Below are positions 28,060-36,865 of a stretch of 64,000 bases of DNA, one piece after another. The position numbers were made by a program, and so were the translations under genes. The notes below the pieces were generated by a model. It was not told the origin of the DNA and made no database searches. It saw only the letters and a program-made list of their open reading frames with translations. How positions within the stretch are numbered: position 1 is the stretch's first letter; every line of letters starts with the position of its first letter. This stretch comes from Curvibacter sp. PD_MW3. GTDB lineage: Bacteria > Pseudomonadota > Gammaproteobacteria > Burkholderiales > Burkholderiaceae_C. The stretch lies in assembly GCA_002633085.1 (NCBI GenBank), contig NSIV01000011.1, positions 24,001 to 88,000 on the forward strand, written 5' to 3'.

Positions 28060-28632
28060 TCAGTCAGCCAGGCCGATGGTGAACGGGATCGGGTTGCGCA
28101 TCGTGTTGGCCACCGGCGAGTAGTAGTTGGCGTGCTGCACGATCTCGTCCAGCACCTCGCGCGGCGCATCGCCTTCCACCAGCACCTTGACGCGGATGGC
28201 CTGGAAGCCCATTTCCGGCGGCGTCTTCTGCAGTGCGCCGTCGGCACCCCAGGCCGCCGGGTTGCCGATGTCGCCCTCCAAAAACACCTCCAGCTTGGTC
28301 AGCTTCACGCGTTTCCAGGTGGCCACGGCCGTGATGCCCACCGCCAGGCAGCCACCCAGACCCGAGAGCACGATCTCGCCCGGCGCCGGCGCAGTGTCCT
28401 GGCCGAACAGGTGCAGCGGCTCGTCCACCACCACCGGCGCGTGCTTGCCCACGTAGCTGAGCGAACGGTACTGGCCCTCCATCACGGTGTGGACCTTGTT
28501 GGTGCCGCGGCTGGTCGGGTTGTTGCGGCCTTTCTCGGCAAAGGCCATCAGGCCGTCGCGGTCGATCGGGCGCAGGTAGGCCTTGACGGTGGTGACGGGG
28601 GCTGTGGGTTCGAGCAGGTCGGTGGAGGACAT
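28060..28632 (-). CDS. OsmC family protein lacking the second cysteine
   Basis: 190 residues in the OsmC/Ohr fold, with the first redox cysteine Cys95 in LGGCLAVGITA. The usual second CP motif is replaced by YSPVANTM (Ser172), so normal disulfide peroxidase cycling is not possible through this pair. It may bind or sequester a reactive thiol or persulfide, or use a different resolving thiol. It sits between an acyl-CoA-dehydrogenase-like gene and a rhodanese gene, in the same direction. AGGA is about 9 nt before the start. Confidence 0.85.
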   Translation of the reverse strand: MSSTDLLEPTAPVTTVKAYLRPIDRDGLMAFAEKGRNNPTSRGTNKVHTVMEGQYRSLSYVGKHAPVVVDEPLHLFGQDTAPAPGEIVLSGLGGCLAVGITAVATWKRVKLTKLEVFLEGDIGNPAAWGADGALQKTPPEMGFQAIRVKVLVEGDAPREVLDEIVQHANYYSPVANTMRNPIPFTIGLAD

Positions 28633-28705
28633 GAAATTTTCCTAAGTTGAAAGAGGGTTGAAAAAAGCAGTGACAGCAATGAGAGAAACAGGTTGCTCGG
28701 GGGAC

Positions 28706-29617
28706 TCAGGCCGCCAGCGCGAGCGAAGGCTGCGTCCAGCTGGGCTTGACCATGGGCAGGCCGGTCTCGATCGGCAGCGCATCGTCGCGCGACCACTCGT
28801 TCCACGAGCCGAAGTACATGCGCACGTCCTTGAAGCCGGCCTGCTTGAGTGCCAGGAAGGTGTTGGAAGCGCGTGCGCCCTTGAAGCAATACAGATACAC
28901 CGTGTCGTCCGGGCTGATGCCTTGCGTGGCGCACTCGGCGCGCACTTCGTCGGGCGACTTGAACACCGGACCCTGGCTTGAGGGCTTCATGAAGCGGTAC
29001 CACTCCACCCACTTGGCACCCGGCAGGCGGCCCTTGCGCGGTGCGAAGTCCTTGCCATAGGGAGAAGAGCTGTCGCCGATCCACTCGTCCACGTCGCGCA
29101 CGTCCAACAGCACGGTGTCGGTGCCCAGGGCGGCAGCCACGTCTTCCTTGGTCAGCATCACATCGGCTTGCTTCAGGTTGGCGGGGAAGGTGGCCGGCAC
29201 CGGCGTTACGGCTGCAATGGAGACCGGCAGGCCGGCCGCCTTCCAAGCCGAGAAACCGCCGTTGAGCACCTTCACCTTCGGGTAACCCAGCCAGGTCAGC
29301 AGGTAGTAGCCGCGGCACGACTGGCCGTAGCCGCTGTTCATGGCGTCCTCGTAAAACACCGCCGTCTCCTTGCCGGAGAGACCCACCGCACCAAGATGCG
29401 CGGCAAAAGTGCTCTTGAGTTCCTTCAGCCCTTCGGGCGTGGAGGTGGCGAGGTAAGTGAAGGTTTCGCGCAGGTTGACGGCGCCCGGGATGTGGCCCAG
29501 GGCATAGGTGTCGGCATCGCGCGTGTCGATGAGGACCACCGGCTCGCTGGCCTGCAGGGCCTGCAGTTGGGTGGGAGAAATCAGAACGGTGGAATCCGCA
29601 GTGGGGGCTGTGCTCAT
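28706..29617 (-). CDS. Tandem-rhodanese thiosulfate/3-mercaptopyruvate sulfurtransferase
   Basis: 303 residues with two rhodanese domains. The inactive N-terminal domain has VVLIDTRDADTYALGHIPGA; the active C-terminal domain holds catalytic Cys244 in CFKGARA. The loop resembles thiosulfate-type CxxGxR rather than the mercaptopyruvate type. It transfers a sulfane sulfur to cyanide or a thiol. AGGAGAAGACACC precedes the ATG. First gene of a leftward set with OsmC, acyl-CoA-dehydrogenase-like and rubredoxin-reductase genes; no signal peptide, so cytoplasmic. Confidence 0.92.
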   Translation of the reverse strand: MSTAPTADSTVLISPTQLQALQASEPVVLIDTRDADTYALGHIPGAVNLRETFTYLATSTPEGLKELKSTFAAHLGAVGLSGKETAVFYEDAMNSGYGQSCRGYYLLTWLGYPKVKVLNGGFSAWKAAGLPVSIAAVTPVPATFPANLKQADVMLTKEDVAAALGTDTVLLDVRDVDEWIGDSSSPYGKDFAPRKGRLPGAKWVEWYRFMKPSSQGPVFKSPDEVRAECATQGISPDDTVYLYCFKGARASNTFLALKQAGFKDVRMYFGSWNEWSRDDALPIETGLPMVKPSWTQPSLALAA

Positions 29618-29743
29618 GGTGTCTTCTCCTGGGGTTGAAGGCAGATGCCTGCAGGACTTATTGCAACCCCTGTGCCAGACCGCAAGGTGCGCTGACAATT
29701 TATGGGGAAAGTGCCTGTAACCCTTGTGAAATATGCGCTACAA

Positions 29744-29760
29744 GCTATCAAAAAGGGAGT
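29744..29760. repeat. 17-nt mini-repeat GCTATCAAAAAGGGAGT, intergenic
   Basis: Lies between the divergent rhodanese and kinase/P-loop genes. Same element type as the copies in dsbD, phzF and elsewhere. Confidence 0.6.
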
Positions 29761-29896
29761 AAATTGGGTAGCGCGTGTGAGCGCTGGCGCAGGGCTGTGT
29801 CGACAATGTCAGTCGAATGTCGACATTTCGTCGAGCGGTGTCGCCACTGCTGCCGCGCTAATATCCCTGGGACCTGCTCACCCTCCCCTGCTTCGC

Positions 29897-31471
29897 ATGC
29901 CTGCCCAACTCATCGCCCAACTGCAGCAAACGCCCGCCGCCTTCTCGCATGCGGTGCCGGGCATCGAGTGCATCGAGACGCACATCTCCTGGGTGCTGCT
30001 GGCCGGCGAGCACGTCTACAAGTTCAAGAAGCCGCTGACGCTGGACTTTCTCGACTACAGCACCTTGGCGCTGCGCCGCGCCGCCTGCGAGGAAGAGCTG
30101 CGCATCAACCGCCGCACTGCGCCCGGCATCTACCTCGATGTGGTGGCCGTCACCGGCACGTTGCAGGCGCCGCGTCTCGTGCCGCTGCAAGCGCTGGAGG
30201 AAGGCGCACCGGTGCTGGAGTGGGCCGTGCATATGCGCCGTTTCGCGCAAGACGACCTGCTGAGCCACCTGGCGGCGCAGAGCCAGTTGCAGCCGGCGCA
30301 CATCGACCAGCTGGCGCAGCACATTGCCGCCTTCCATGCCCGTGCCGCCGTGGCCGGCACCGACAGCCCCTGGGGCCGGGCCAAGACGATGCGCGAAACA
30401 GTGGCGCACAACTTCCCCGATGTATTGGCGGTGGTGGCAGGCACGGCGTTGCAGCCCGCACTGCAGGCGGTGCAGCGCTGGAGCACGCAGCAGGGCGAAG
30501 TGCTCGCACCGTTGATGGCACAGCGCCGCGCGCAGGGTTGGGTGCGCGAGTGCCACGGTGATCTGCATCTGAACAACCTGGTGCTGATTGACGGCACCCC
30601 GCAATTGTTCGACGCCATCGAGTTCAACCCCGCCTTCCGCTGGACCGACGTGCTGGCCGACCTCGCCTTTGTGCTGATGGACCTGCAGGCCCATGGCCGG
30701 GCCGACTATGCATGGCGCCTGCTCAATGCCTACCTGGAGCAGACCGGCGACTACAGCGCGTTGCGCCTGTTGCCCTATTACCAGTGCTACCGCGCCATGG
30801 TGCGCGCCAAGGTGGCGGCGCTGCGCTGGGTGCAATTGCAGGGGCAGGCTGACGCGCAAGCGGCCGCACAGCAGGAGGTGGTGCGTTACCTGCAACTGGC
30901 GGCGCAACTCATTGCGCCGCGCCCGCTGGCGCTGTGGTTTGTCAGCGGTGTCTCCGGTTCCGGCAAGAGCAGGCATAGCCAAGTGCTGATCGAACGGCTG
31001 GGCATCGTGCGCGTGAAGGCTGACGTGGAGCGCAAGCGCCTGTTTGGTTTGCCAGCATTGGCTAAAAGTGCGGACGTAGTGCCCGGCGGTATCTACACAC
31101 CCGAGGCCAGCCAGCGCACCTACGCTCGCTTGGCTGAACTGGCACACGCCATCTTGCACGCTGGCCTGCCGGTGCTGGTGGACGCCACCTGTCTGAAGGT
31201 GGCGCAGCGCCAGCTCTTCATGACGCTGGCACAAGAACTCGGTGTGCCCTGCCGCATCCTGGCGCTGGACGCGCCGGTGGACGTGCTGCGCCAGCGGGTG
31301 CTGCAGCGCGCAGCGAAAGGGCGTGACCCTTCAGAGGCCGATGTAGCGGTGCTGGAAGGGCAGTTCAAGGGACGTGAGCCGTTGACGACGCAGGAGCTGG
31401 CGCGTGCGCTGCAGGTGGATACCAGTCAGCCGGTGGATTGGGACGCCGTGTTGCCAGCGGATTGGAAGTAG
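29897..31471 (+). CDS. Fused aminoglycoside-phosphotransferase-like kinase and P-loop NTPase
   Basis: 524 residues. The N-terminal part is APH/choline-kinase-like, with the catalytic HGDLHLNN (220-227) and metal-binding DAIEF (239-243). The C-terminal part is a P-loop kinase domain with Walker A GVSGSGKS (351-358) and DATCLK in its core, close to the COG0645/AAA_33 kinases. The bifunctional order is known in proteobacteria, but the substrate is not. The start follows the CTTCGC context and gives a length usual for the fusion; an upstream extension is rejected. It has no partner on its strand. Confidence 0.85.
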   Translation: MPAQLIAQLQQTPAAFSHAVPGIECIETHISWVLLAGEHVYKFKKPLTLDFLDYSTLALRRAACEEELRINRRTAPGIYLDVVAVTGTLQAPRLVPLQALEEGAPVLEWAVHMRRFAQDDLLSHLAAQSQLQPAHIDQLAQHIAAFHARAAVAGTDSPWGRAKTMRETVAHNFPDVLAVVAGTALQPALQAVQRWSTQQGEVLAPLMAQRRAQGWVRECHGDLHLNNLVLIDGTPQLFDAIEFNPAFRWTDVLADLAFVLMDLQAHGRADYAWRLLNAYLEQTGDYSALRLLPYYQCYRAMVRAKVAALRWVQLQGQADAQAAAQQEVVRYLQLAAQLIAPRPLALWFVSGVSGSGKSRHSQVLIERLGIVRVKADVERKRLFGLPALAKSADVVPGGIYTPEASQRTYARLAELAHAILHAGLPVLVDATCLKVAQRQLFMTLAQELGVPCRILALDAPVDVLRQRVLQRAAKGRDPSEADVAVLEGQFKGREPLTTQELARALQVDTSQPVDWDAVLPADWK

Positions 31472-31544
31472 ACCGAGTCGCGGCGTCGTTCAAATTCGCG
31501 CTAGTGTCGGCTTTCAATGCCAAGGCCCTCGGGCTCAGCAGACC

Positions 31545-33113
31545 TCAGGTGAACGCCGGCAAGCTGATGATCAACGTCGTGCTGTCCGTGGCGTCCGACG
31601 CATTCAGCTCCACATCCCCACCCTGAGCGCGGGCCAACACCCGGGCTGAGTAGATGCCCAGACCCGTCTTGCCGTTCTGGCCGGGTTCAAGGCGGTCGAA
31701 GAAATGCTCGCGCAGCGCGGGCGGTACGGCGCCGGGGTTGCGGATTTCAATCCGCAGCCCGGCCTGTTCGCGCACGGTGATCTCGACGCGCGAGCCGGCC
31801 GGCGAAGCCTCGCAGGCATTGCGCAGCAGGTTCTCGAAGATGGAGTAACACAGCGTGGCGTCGCCGCGCGCCAGCAGCGGGGCGCGGCCCGGGGTGTCAT
31901 CGGCCAGCACGGCCACGGTGAGTCGTTTGTCGGCGTAACTCACGCGGTCGATCTCGGCAATGCGGCGCAGCAGGTCGACGATGGGGACCGGTTTGGAGTC
32001 GAGCACAAAGCGGCCGGTCTCGATCTTGAACAGTTCGGACGAGAGGTTGATGAGGTTCATTGCATGCAGGCTGCCCTGCTCGATGGCACGCAACGTGGCT
32101 AGTTGGCGGTGGGTGAGGTCGCGGTCCTGTAGCAGGCCCTGCAACTGCTCCACCACGCCGGACAGGGGGGACTTGATGTCGTGGCGGATGATGTGCTCCA
32201 CATCGTCCTGCAGCTTGGCGGTTTCCAGCAGCCGGTCGTAGTGCTCCTGCAGGCCATGACGCAACTGCAGGCTGTGCAGCAGGTTGCGCATGCGCAGGCC
32301 CAGCAGGCGCGGGGCCGCGGCGCGTTCCACGACATCCACGGTTCCCAGCGGCTCCAGGCGGGTCACATCCAGCGCGTGCGCGCTGTCTTCGAGCAACACC
32401 ACCGGCACGTCCTCGGTGCCCGGAAGGGCGCGCAGCTTCTGCACCAGCGCATAGGGGTCCAGCCCGTGGGTGGTGCAGTCCAGCACCACCAGGTTCGGGT
32501 GCTGCTCTGACGCTGCCGCTGTGAGTGCCTGGGCCTCGGTGGTGGTGTGGCTGACCCGGTAGTCCTGTGCTGACAGTAGGGGTGGCCAGTCGGCCTTGGC
32601 GTCTGCCAGTACCAGCACGCGGGGCAACGGGTAGGCGGGGGTGGCTGGTGTCATGGGTGTCGCTGCAGCAGATCCCAAGGCCTTCGCCGCGGCGAGCTTG
32701 TGGGTGGATGGTGCGGGCGGGGTCCAGGTCAGGGCGCGTGTCACCCGTGTTTCCAGCAGCGCCTGGGAGTAGGGCTTGACCAGCAGTGACGTCACGCCGG
32801 CGGCGATGACTTCGTCCACCCGGTCTCGCTCGGCGGACGACGTGATCATGATCACAGGCAGTTTGCGCAGCTTCGCATCCGCCCGGATGGCCTTGAGCAG
32901 CTCCAGGCCATCCATCAGCGGCATGTGCAGGTCAGCCAGCACCATGTCGACCTTGTGTTGGTGCAACAGCTTCAAGCCTTCAAGGCCATTGTGGGCGGCC
33001 AGGATCTTGCCGGCACCCAGCAGGCGCAATTGGTTGACGGTGATGTGGCGCATGGTTTCCAGGTCATCGACCACAAGAAAGACCAGGTCATCAATCGGGC
33101 GTGCAGGCGGCAT
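31545..33113 (-). CDS. Receiver-first hybrid histidine kinase
   Basis: 522 residues. An N-terminal receiver domain has phosphoacceptor Asp61 in MVLADLHMPLMDGLELL. A degenerate receiver-like segment (about 163-265, with LVVLDCTTHGLD) follows. Then come a HisKA domain with His309 in EHIIRHDIKSPLSG, and an HATPase domain with NLLRNACEASPAGS and KTGLGIYSA. The receiver precedes the kinase, unlike most hybrids. No membrane span is present, so the input must be cytoplasmic or come from another phosphoprotein. It stands apart from its neighbours on this strand. Confidence 0.88.
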   Translation of the reverse strand: MPPARPIDDLVFLVVDDLETMRHITVNQLRLLGAGKILAAHNGLEGLKLLHQHKVDMVLADLHMPLMDGLELLKAIRADAKLRKLPVIMITSSAERDRVDEVIAAGVTSLLVKPYSQALLETRVTRALTWTPPAPSTHKLAAAKALGSAAATPMTPATPAYPLPRVLVLADAKADWPPLLSAQDYRVSHTTTEAQALTAAASEQHPNLVVLDCTTHGLDPYALVQKLRALPGTEDVPVVLLEDSAHALDVTRLEPLGTVDVVERAAAPRLLGLRMRNLLHSLQLRHGLQEHYDRLLETAKLQDDVEHIIRHDIKSPLSGVVEQLQGLLQDRDLTHRQLATLRAIEQGSLHAMNLINLSSELFKIETGRFVLDSKPVPIVDLLRRIAEIDRVSYADKRLTVAVLADDTPGRAPLLARGDATLCYSIFENLLRNACEASPAGSRVEITVREQAGLRIEIRNPGAVPPALREHFFDRLEPGQNGKTGLGIYSARVLARAQGGDVELNASDATDSTTLIISLPAFT

Positions 33114-33380
33114 GAAAAATCAACTCAGTGGTGAAGGCAGTGAGGGCGGACAGCGTGAGATGCACCACGGCAACAGATCGAGGAGGTCCTCCTCCGGTGC
33201 CGGTGCCTCTGTATTCTGCGTCAGTTTTCCGCCGCAGTTGCCGCCCTTGTTAACGCCTTGCCAGCCAGTCTCACAACGCCTGCATCTCCGGCCGCTGCGG
33301 TCTGGCGTGGCATGACAAGGCAGATGGCCCGTCATGTCACGCCGCCGCGGGTAGCCAGACCGTCGTGTGACCGTCCGGGG
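33114..33380. other. Gap between kinase and OmpA-like genes
   Basis: No gene is supported. The only pattern is a near-perfect palindrome GAGGAGG-T-CCTCCTC (33180-33194). Confidence 0.4.
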
Positions 33381-34229
33381 TTAGCGGGCGATCAACCTGC
33401 CGCTGTCGTCGGACAGGACGACTTCGACTCGCCGGTTCATCTGCCGTCCCGCAGCGGTGTCATTGCTGCCCACGGGCGAGGTTTCGCCGTAGCCGCGCGC
33501 CGTCACGCGCTCCATGCCGATGCCTTGGCGCGCGAGCGCCATGCGTACAGCGTCGGCGCGCTGACCGGAGAGGGTATGGTTGTAGGCATCGCTGCCGGTG
33601 CTGTCGGTGAAACCCTCGACCAGCGCGTTGCGCTGCGGGAACTCCTTGAGCACCGCCGCCAGCTGGTCAACCATGCGCAAGCCGCTGGGTTTGAGCTCGG
33701 CGCGGTTCACGTCGAACAGCACATCGCCCAGTGTGATGACCATGCCGCGCGGGGTGGCCTGGGCATTGAGCTCCCCGAGCCGGGCTTCGAGTTGCCGGTT
33801 GCGCTCTAACGTCATTTGGGCCAGGCGTTGTGCTTCGGCCGATTCGCTGCGTGCTGTATCGACTTCCTGGGTGCGCGCTGCGAGCTGAACCTTGTTGCGT
33901 TCAGCGCCAGCGCTGGCCACCATGGCTTCGGACGTCTTCATGTCCATGGTTTCGCGCACGATGGCGACGCGTTGCGAGGCCAGGTAGGCCAGGTGGTCAA
34001 CCTGGGCCACATCCTCGTCTCGGCCCCAGGCTGCGTTGGCCTTGCCCATGGCGTCGCTCGCCAGCTGCATTTCGGCGCCGGCCTGGTTTTGCGCGCGCGG
34101 ATCGGCCTGCACGGTGCGGTAATCACTGCGTGCCTGTTCCAGCCGGGCATTGTTGTTGGGAACGCTGCTGCAACCAGCCAGGACGGCTGCGGCCACGATG
34201 GTCAGGGAAAGCAAGTCGAAATTTTTCAT
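33381..34229 (-). CDS. OmpA-like peptidoglycan-associated lipoprotein (DUF4398 N-terminus)
   Basis: 282 residues. A lipobox (VLAGC, Cys20) leads into a long helical DUF4398-like region (about 25-150) and a C-terminal OmpA peptidoglycan-binding domain with FDVNRAELKP, GFTDSTGS and NRRVEVVL. It probably links the outer membrane to the wall. It follows, with 20 nt between, a shorter DUF4398 protein; both are leftward and likely one operon. Confidence 0.92.
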   Translation of the reverse strand: MKNFDLLSLTIVAAAVLAGCSSVPNNNARLEQARSDYRTVQADPRAQNQAGAEMQLASDAMGKANAAWGRDEDVAQVDHLAYLASQRVAIVRETMDMKTSEAMVASAGAERNKVQLAARTQEVDTARSESAEAQRLAQMTLERNRQLEARLGELNAQATPRGMVITLGDVLFDVNRAELKPSGLRMVDQLAAVLKEFPQRNALVEGFTDSTGSDAYNHTLSGQRADAVRMALARQGIGMERVTARGYGETSPVGSNDTAAGRQMNRRVEVVLSDDSGRLIAR

Positions 34230-34249
34230 GGTGATCTTTCAGTGGAGAT

Positions 34250-34663
34250 TTACTTGGCACCGCGTTCGATTTCCTGGCGCAGCACCCGGTTGCTTTCGCG
34301 CAGTTCGGTGGCCGCTTTGCCGGCCTGGATGTTGCGTGCTTTGGCCTCGGCCAGCAGGGCGTCCACCTGGGCAGCTTCGGCCAGCATCAGGGCGCGTTGG
34401 TCCTTGCCGTCGGTCATGGCGGCTTTGGCCTGGGCCAGTTTGTCGCGGGCGATGGCCATCTCGGTTGGCGCCAGTTCGGTGGCGCCGGCGCGTGCGGCAC
34501 TGTCGACCGCGGCGGTGGATACCGCCATCTGCTCAGCGGGTGGCGGCGTGCCCGCGTAGGCCGACTGCAGGAAAGCGCTCATCAGGACGATCGCCGGCAG
34601 CCAGTGCCTGGACTTGCTTTGCGGGGCGCTGTTGTTCATGCGCGGTTTGAAAACGGTGTTCAT
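34250..34663 (-). CDS. DUF4398 domain periplasmic protein
   Basis: 137 residues with a signal peptide (SRHWLPAIVLMSAFLQSAYAG) and a helical DUF4398 region rich in Ala/Glu/Lys (MAIARDKLAQAKAAM). The N-terminus before the signal is unusually long, so the second Met (MNNSAPQ) is an alternative start; the first is chosen because AAAGGGA precedes it. It pairs with the DUF4398-OmpA protein downstream and probably binds it in the envelope. Confidence 0.85.
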   Translation of the reverse strand: MNTVFKPRMNNSAPQSKSRHWLPAIVLMSAFLQSAYAGTPPPAEQMAVSTAAVDSAARAGATELAPTEMAIARDKLAQAKAAMTDGKDQRALMLAEAAQVDALLAEAKARNIQAGKAATELRESNRVLRQEIERGAK

Positions 34664-34886
34664 CGTGGGTCCCTTTATGGCCATCAATCAAAAGGAAGGG
34701 ATTCGGTCGCGATGGCCCGCTGCATCAAGAAAACCCTGTGGCCACAGACGCATGCCTGGAACTCACAAGCGCACTTTGCGCTGCGGCTGCTTTCCTGTCG
34801 GTGCCCTAACGCACAGACACCCGACGTTCCCTTGCCTAGAGTGACAACGTGGTGAAAGTTTTATTCACCCGAACCAAGGAATCAGC

Positions 34887-35147
34887 ATGAACTGGGATCG
34901 CATTCAAGGTAATTGGAAACAAGTCAAGGGTCAGGCCCAACAGCAATGGGGCAAGCTCACCGACGACGACCTGCAAGTCGTCGCAGGGCACCGTGATCAG
35001 ATGGCTGGCAAGATCCAGGAGCGCTACGGCATTGCCAAGGACGTTGCTGAAAAGCAGCTCAAGGCCTGGCAAGATGGGGCGACGGAAGCCTGGTTTGTGG
35101 TGGCCAGCGAGCCGGCACCTGCCAGTGTGAAACCCGCCGCTGTGTGA
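34887..35147 (+). CDS. CsbD family stress protein
   Basis: An 86-residue soluble protein matching CsbD/YjbJ: MNWDRIQGNWKQVKGQAQQQWGKLTDDDL with the characteristic WKQVKG repeat, then a short Ala/Pro tail. Members are general stress proteins of unknown mechanism. AAGGAA lies seven bases before the start and a strong hairpin follows. It sits in a block of envelope-stress genes. Confidence 0.9.
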   Translation: MNWDRIQGNWKQVKGQAQQQWGKLTDDDLQVVAGHRDQMAGKIQERYGIAKDVAEKQLKAWQDGATEAWFVVASEPAPASVKPAAV

Positions 35148-35154
35148 GCGTGGG

Positions 35155-35197
35155 CGTGCCCGGCGGGCTGTACCGGCCCGGCCCGCTGGGCACGTTT
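35155..35197 (+). terminator. Terminator after csbD-like gene
   Basis: CGTGCCC-G-GCGGGC pairs with GCCCGC-T-GGGCACG (one G-T pair), a 14-bp stem with a 12-nt loop and a short TTT tail. The T-run is weak. Confidence 0.65.
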
Positions 35198-35210
35198 GCG
35201 GCAAGCCTGG

Positions 35211-35930
35211 TTAGATGGCCTCTTTGCAAGGCAGTAGCCGGTCGTATTCTTTTCGAACCACCGCATAACATTCGCAGGTGCGTTGCTCCAGGCCAGGGCG
35301 GTCCAGCACGCTGATGTGCCCCCGTGCGTAGCGGATCAGGCAGGCTTTTTGCAGCTTGAGCGCCGCCTCGGTCACGCCTTCCCGTCGTACGCCCAGCATG
35401 TTGGCGATCAGTTCCTGTGTCATCACCAAGTCGTTGCCTTGCAGCCGGTCCAGGCTCAGCAACAGCCAGCGGCACAGCTGCTGGTCCAGCGAGTGGTGGC
35501 GGTTGCAGACTGCCGTCTGTGCCATCTGGGTGATCAGCGCCTGGGTGTAGCGCAGCAACAGGTGCATCACCGGGCTGGAACGGTCAAACTCCTGTTTGAT
35601 GGCATCCGAGCGCAGTCTGAACCCCGCGCCCGCACTTTGCACCACGGCCCGGCTGGGTGTGGAGCCGCCGCCCATGAAGATGGCAATGCCGACCACCCCT
35701 TCGAATCCCACCACGGCGATTTCAGCCGAGGCACCGTTTTCCAGTACATGGAGCAAGGACACGATCGCGCTGGTGGGGAAGTAGACATAGGCCATCTTGG
35801 CACCCGACTCGTACAGCACCTGTCCCAGTGCCAGTGTCACCGGCTCCAGCTGAGGCAGCCAGCGCAGCCATTCCGCCTCGGGCAGCGCGGCCAGCAGTTG
35901 ATTGGTTCTGGGGTCGCTCGGTGAGTTCAT
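35211..35930 (-). CDS. Crp/Fnr family transcription regulator
   Basis: 239 residues. An N-terminal cyclic-nucleotide-binding fold (VTLALGQVLYESGAKMAYVYFPTSAIVSLL) leads to a C-terminal winged helix (MTQELIANMLGVRREGVTEAALKLQ). The Fnr cysteine cluster is absent, so it is not an oxygen-sensing FNR. The fold is that of the YeiL/Crp-like group lacking clear cAMP ligands. AGGAACTGCAC precedes ATG. Probably regulates neighbouring stress genes, but no binding site was assigned. Confidence 0.88.
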   Translation of the reverse strand: MNSPSDPRTNQLLAALPEAEWLRWLPQLEPVTLALGQVLYESGAKMAYVYFPTSAIVSLLHVLENGASAEIAVVGFEGVVGIAIFMGGGSTPSRAVVQSAGAGFRLRSDAIKQEFDRSSPVMHLLLRYTQALITQMAQTAVCNRHHSLDQQLCRWLLLSLDRLQGNDLVMTQELIANMLGVRREGVTEAALKLQKACLIRYARGHISVLDRPGLEQRTCECYAVVRKEYDRLLPCKEAI

Positions 35931-36034
35931 GTGCAGTTCCTGCCGTTGAGTGCGGATCGAGGCGGGTCGAAGCGATGCAAGAGGGAGCTCCATCGCACAT
36001 TGGGTTCATCGTACACCGGCGTGCCACGCCTGCT

Positions 36035-36865
36035 TCAGTCGTGCCGGCGCGGCAGGATCTCCACCCCGAAGCCCCGATAGCCGATGAAGGTGCACTTCGA
36101 GTCGAACATCGGTGTGCCACTCACCCGGTACTGCTGGGTGACGCCATTGGCATGAACCCGGTTCAGCACCACATCCAGAAACGGGCTGTGGGACGCAATG
36201 CGGGCCTGCAAGGCCTGTCGCTCGCTCTCGTTCCAGCCTTCTTCGGCCGGCTCCACTGTGCTGCTTGCCAGCGTGTCGACTCGCAGTCCCAGCATCTCCA
36301 GCACCGGGCCCGATACCTTGGTGAAATGACCTTCGCTGTCCTGTTCCCAATACCAGTCGGTGGCCAACTCGGTCAAGCCACGGTAGCGCGCTTCGCTTTC
36401 GCGGAGCTCGGCGGTGCGTTCCTGTACCTGTCGTTCCAGCAACTGGTTGTGCCGGGCCAGCTGCTGGTAGAGCAGGCGCACCTCGATCAGGTTGTGGATA
36501 CGCGTCTTGACTTCGACCAGATCGAACGGCTTGCTGACGAAATCCTTGGCGCCGGCCTGCAGGGCACGTAGCTTGTGGCCCGGCTGGGCGGTAATGACCA
36601 GCACGGGCAGGTAGTCGTCGACAGCGTTGGCCTTGAGGCCGTCCAACACCTGAAAGCCGTCCATCACAGGCATCTGCAGGTCGAGCAGGATCAGGTCGAA
36701 CGCAAGCTTGCGGTGCAGAGCACACACGGTTTGAGGATCCATGGTGGCCGATACCTGGCTGTAGCCGGCTTCGCGCAACATTTCTTCGAGCAGACTGCAG
36801 TTGGCCTGCTGATCGTCCACGATCAAAATGCGGGCGTTGAGAATGTCCTGTGCGGAGATTGTCAT
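36035..36865 (-). CDS. Response regulator with C-terminal PAS domain
   Basis: 276 residues: a receiver domain with phosphoacceptor Asp62 in DLILLDLQMPVMDG, a coiled linker (QQLARHNQLLERQVQERTAEL), and a PAS domain (about 165-265). No output domain such as a helix-turn-helix or GGDEF is present, so it may signal by protein contact. The start overlaps the stop of the upstream kinase by four bases (ATGA), making a coupled pair. Confidence 0.9.
   Translation of the reverse strand: MTISAQDILNARILIVDDQQANCSLLEEMLREAGYSQVSATMDPQTVCALHRKLAFDLILLDLQMPVMDGFQVLDGLKANAVDDYLPVLVITAQPGHKLRALQAGAKDFVSKPFDLVEVKTRIHNLIEVRLLYQQLARHNQLLERQVQERTAELRESEARYRGLTELATDWYWEQDSEGHFTKVSGPVLEMLGLRVDTLASSTVEPAEEGWNESERQALQARIASHSPFLDVVLNRVHANGVTQQYRVSGTPMFDSKCTFIGYRGFGVEILPRRHD

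Noticed and set aside
29858..31234. A 458-residue minus-strand frame opposite the kinase/P-loop fusion
   Set aside because: His/Gln/Arg-rich shadow. The opposite strand has intact HGD and Walker A motifs.
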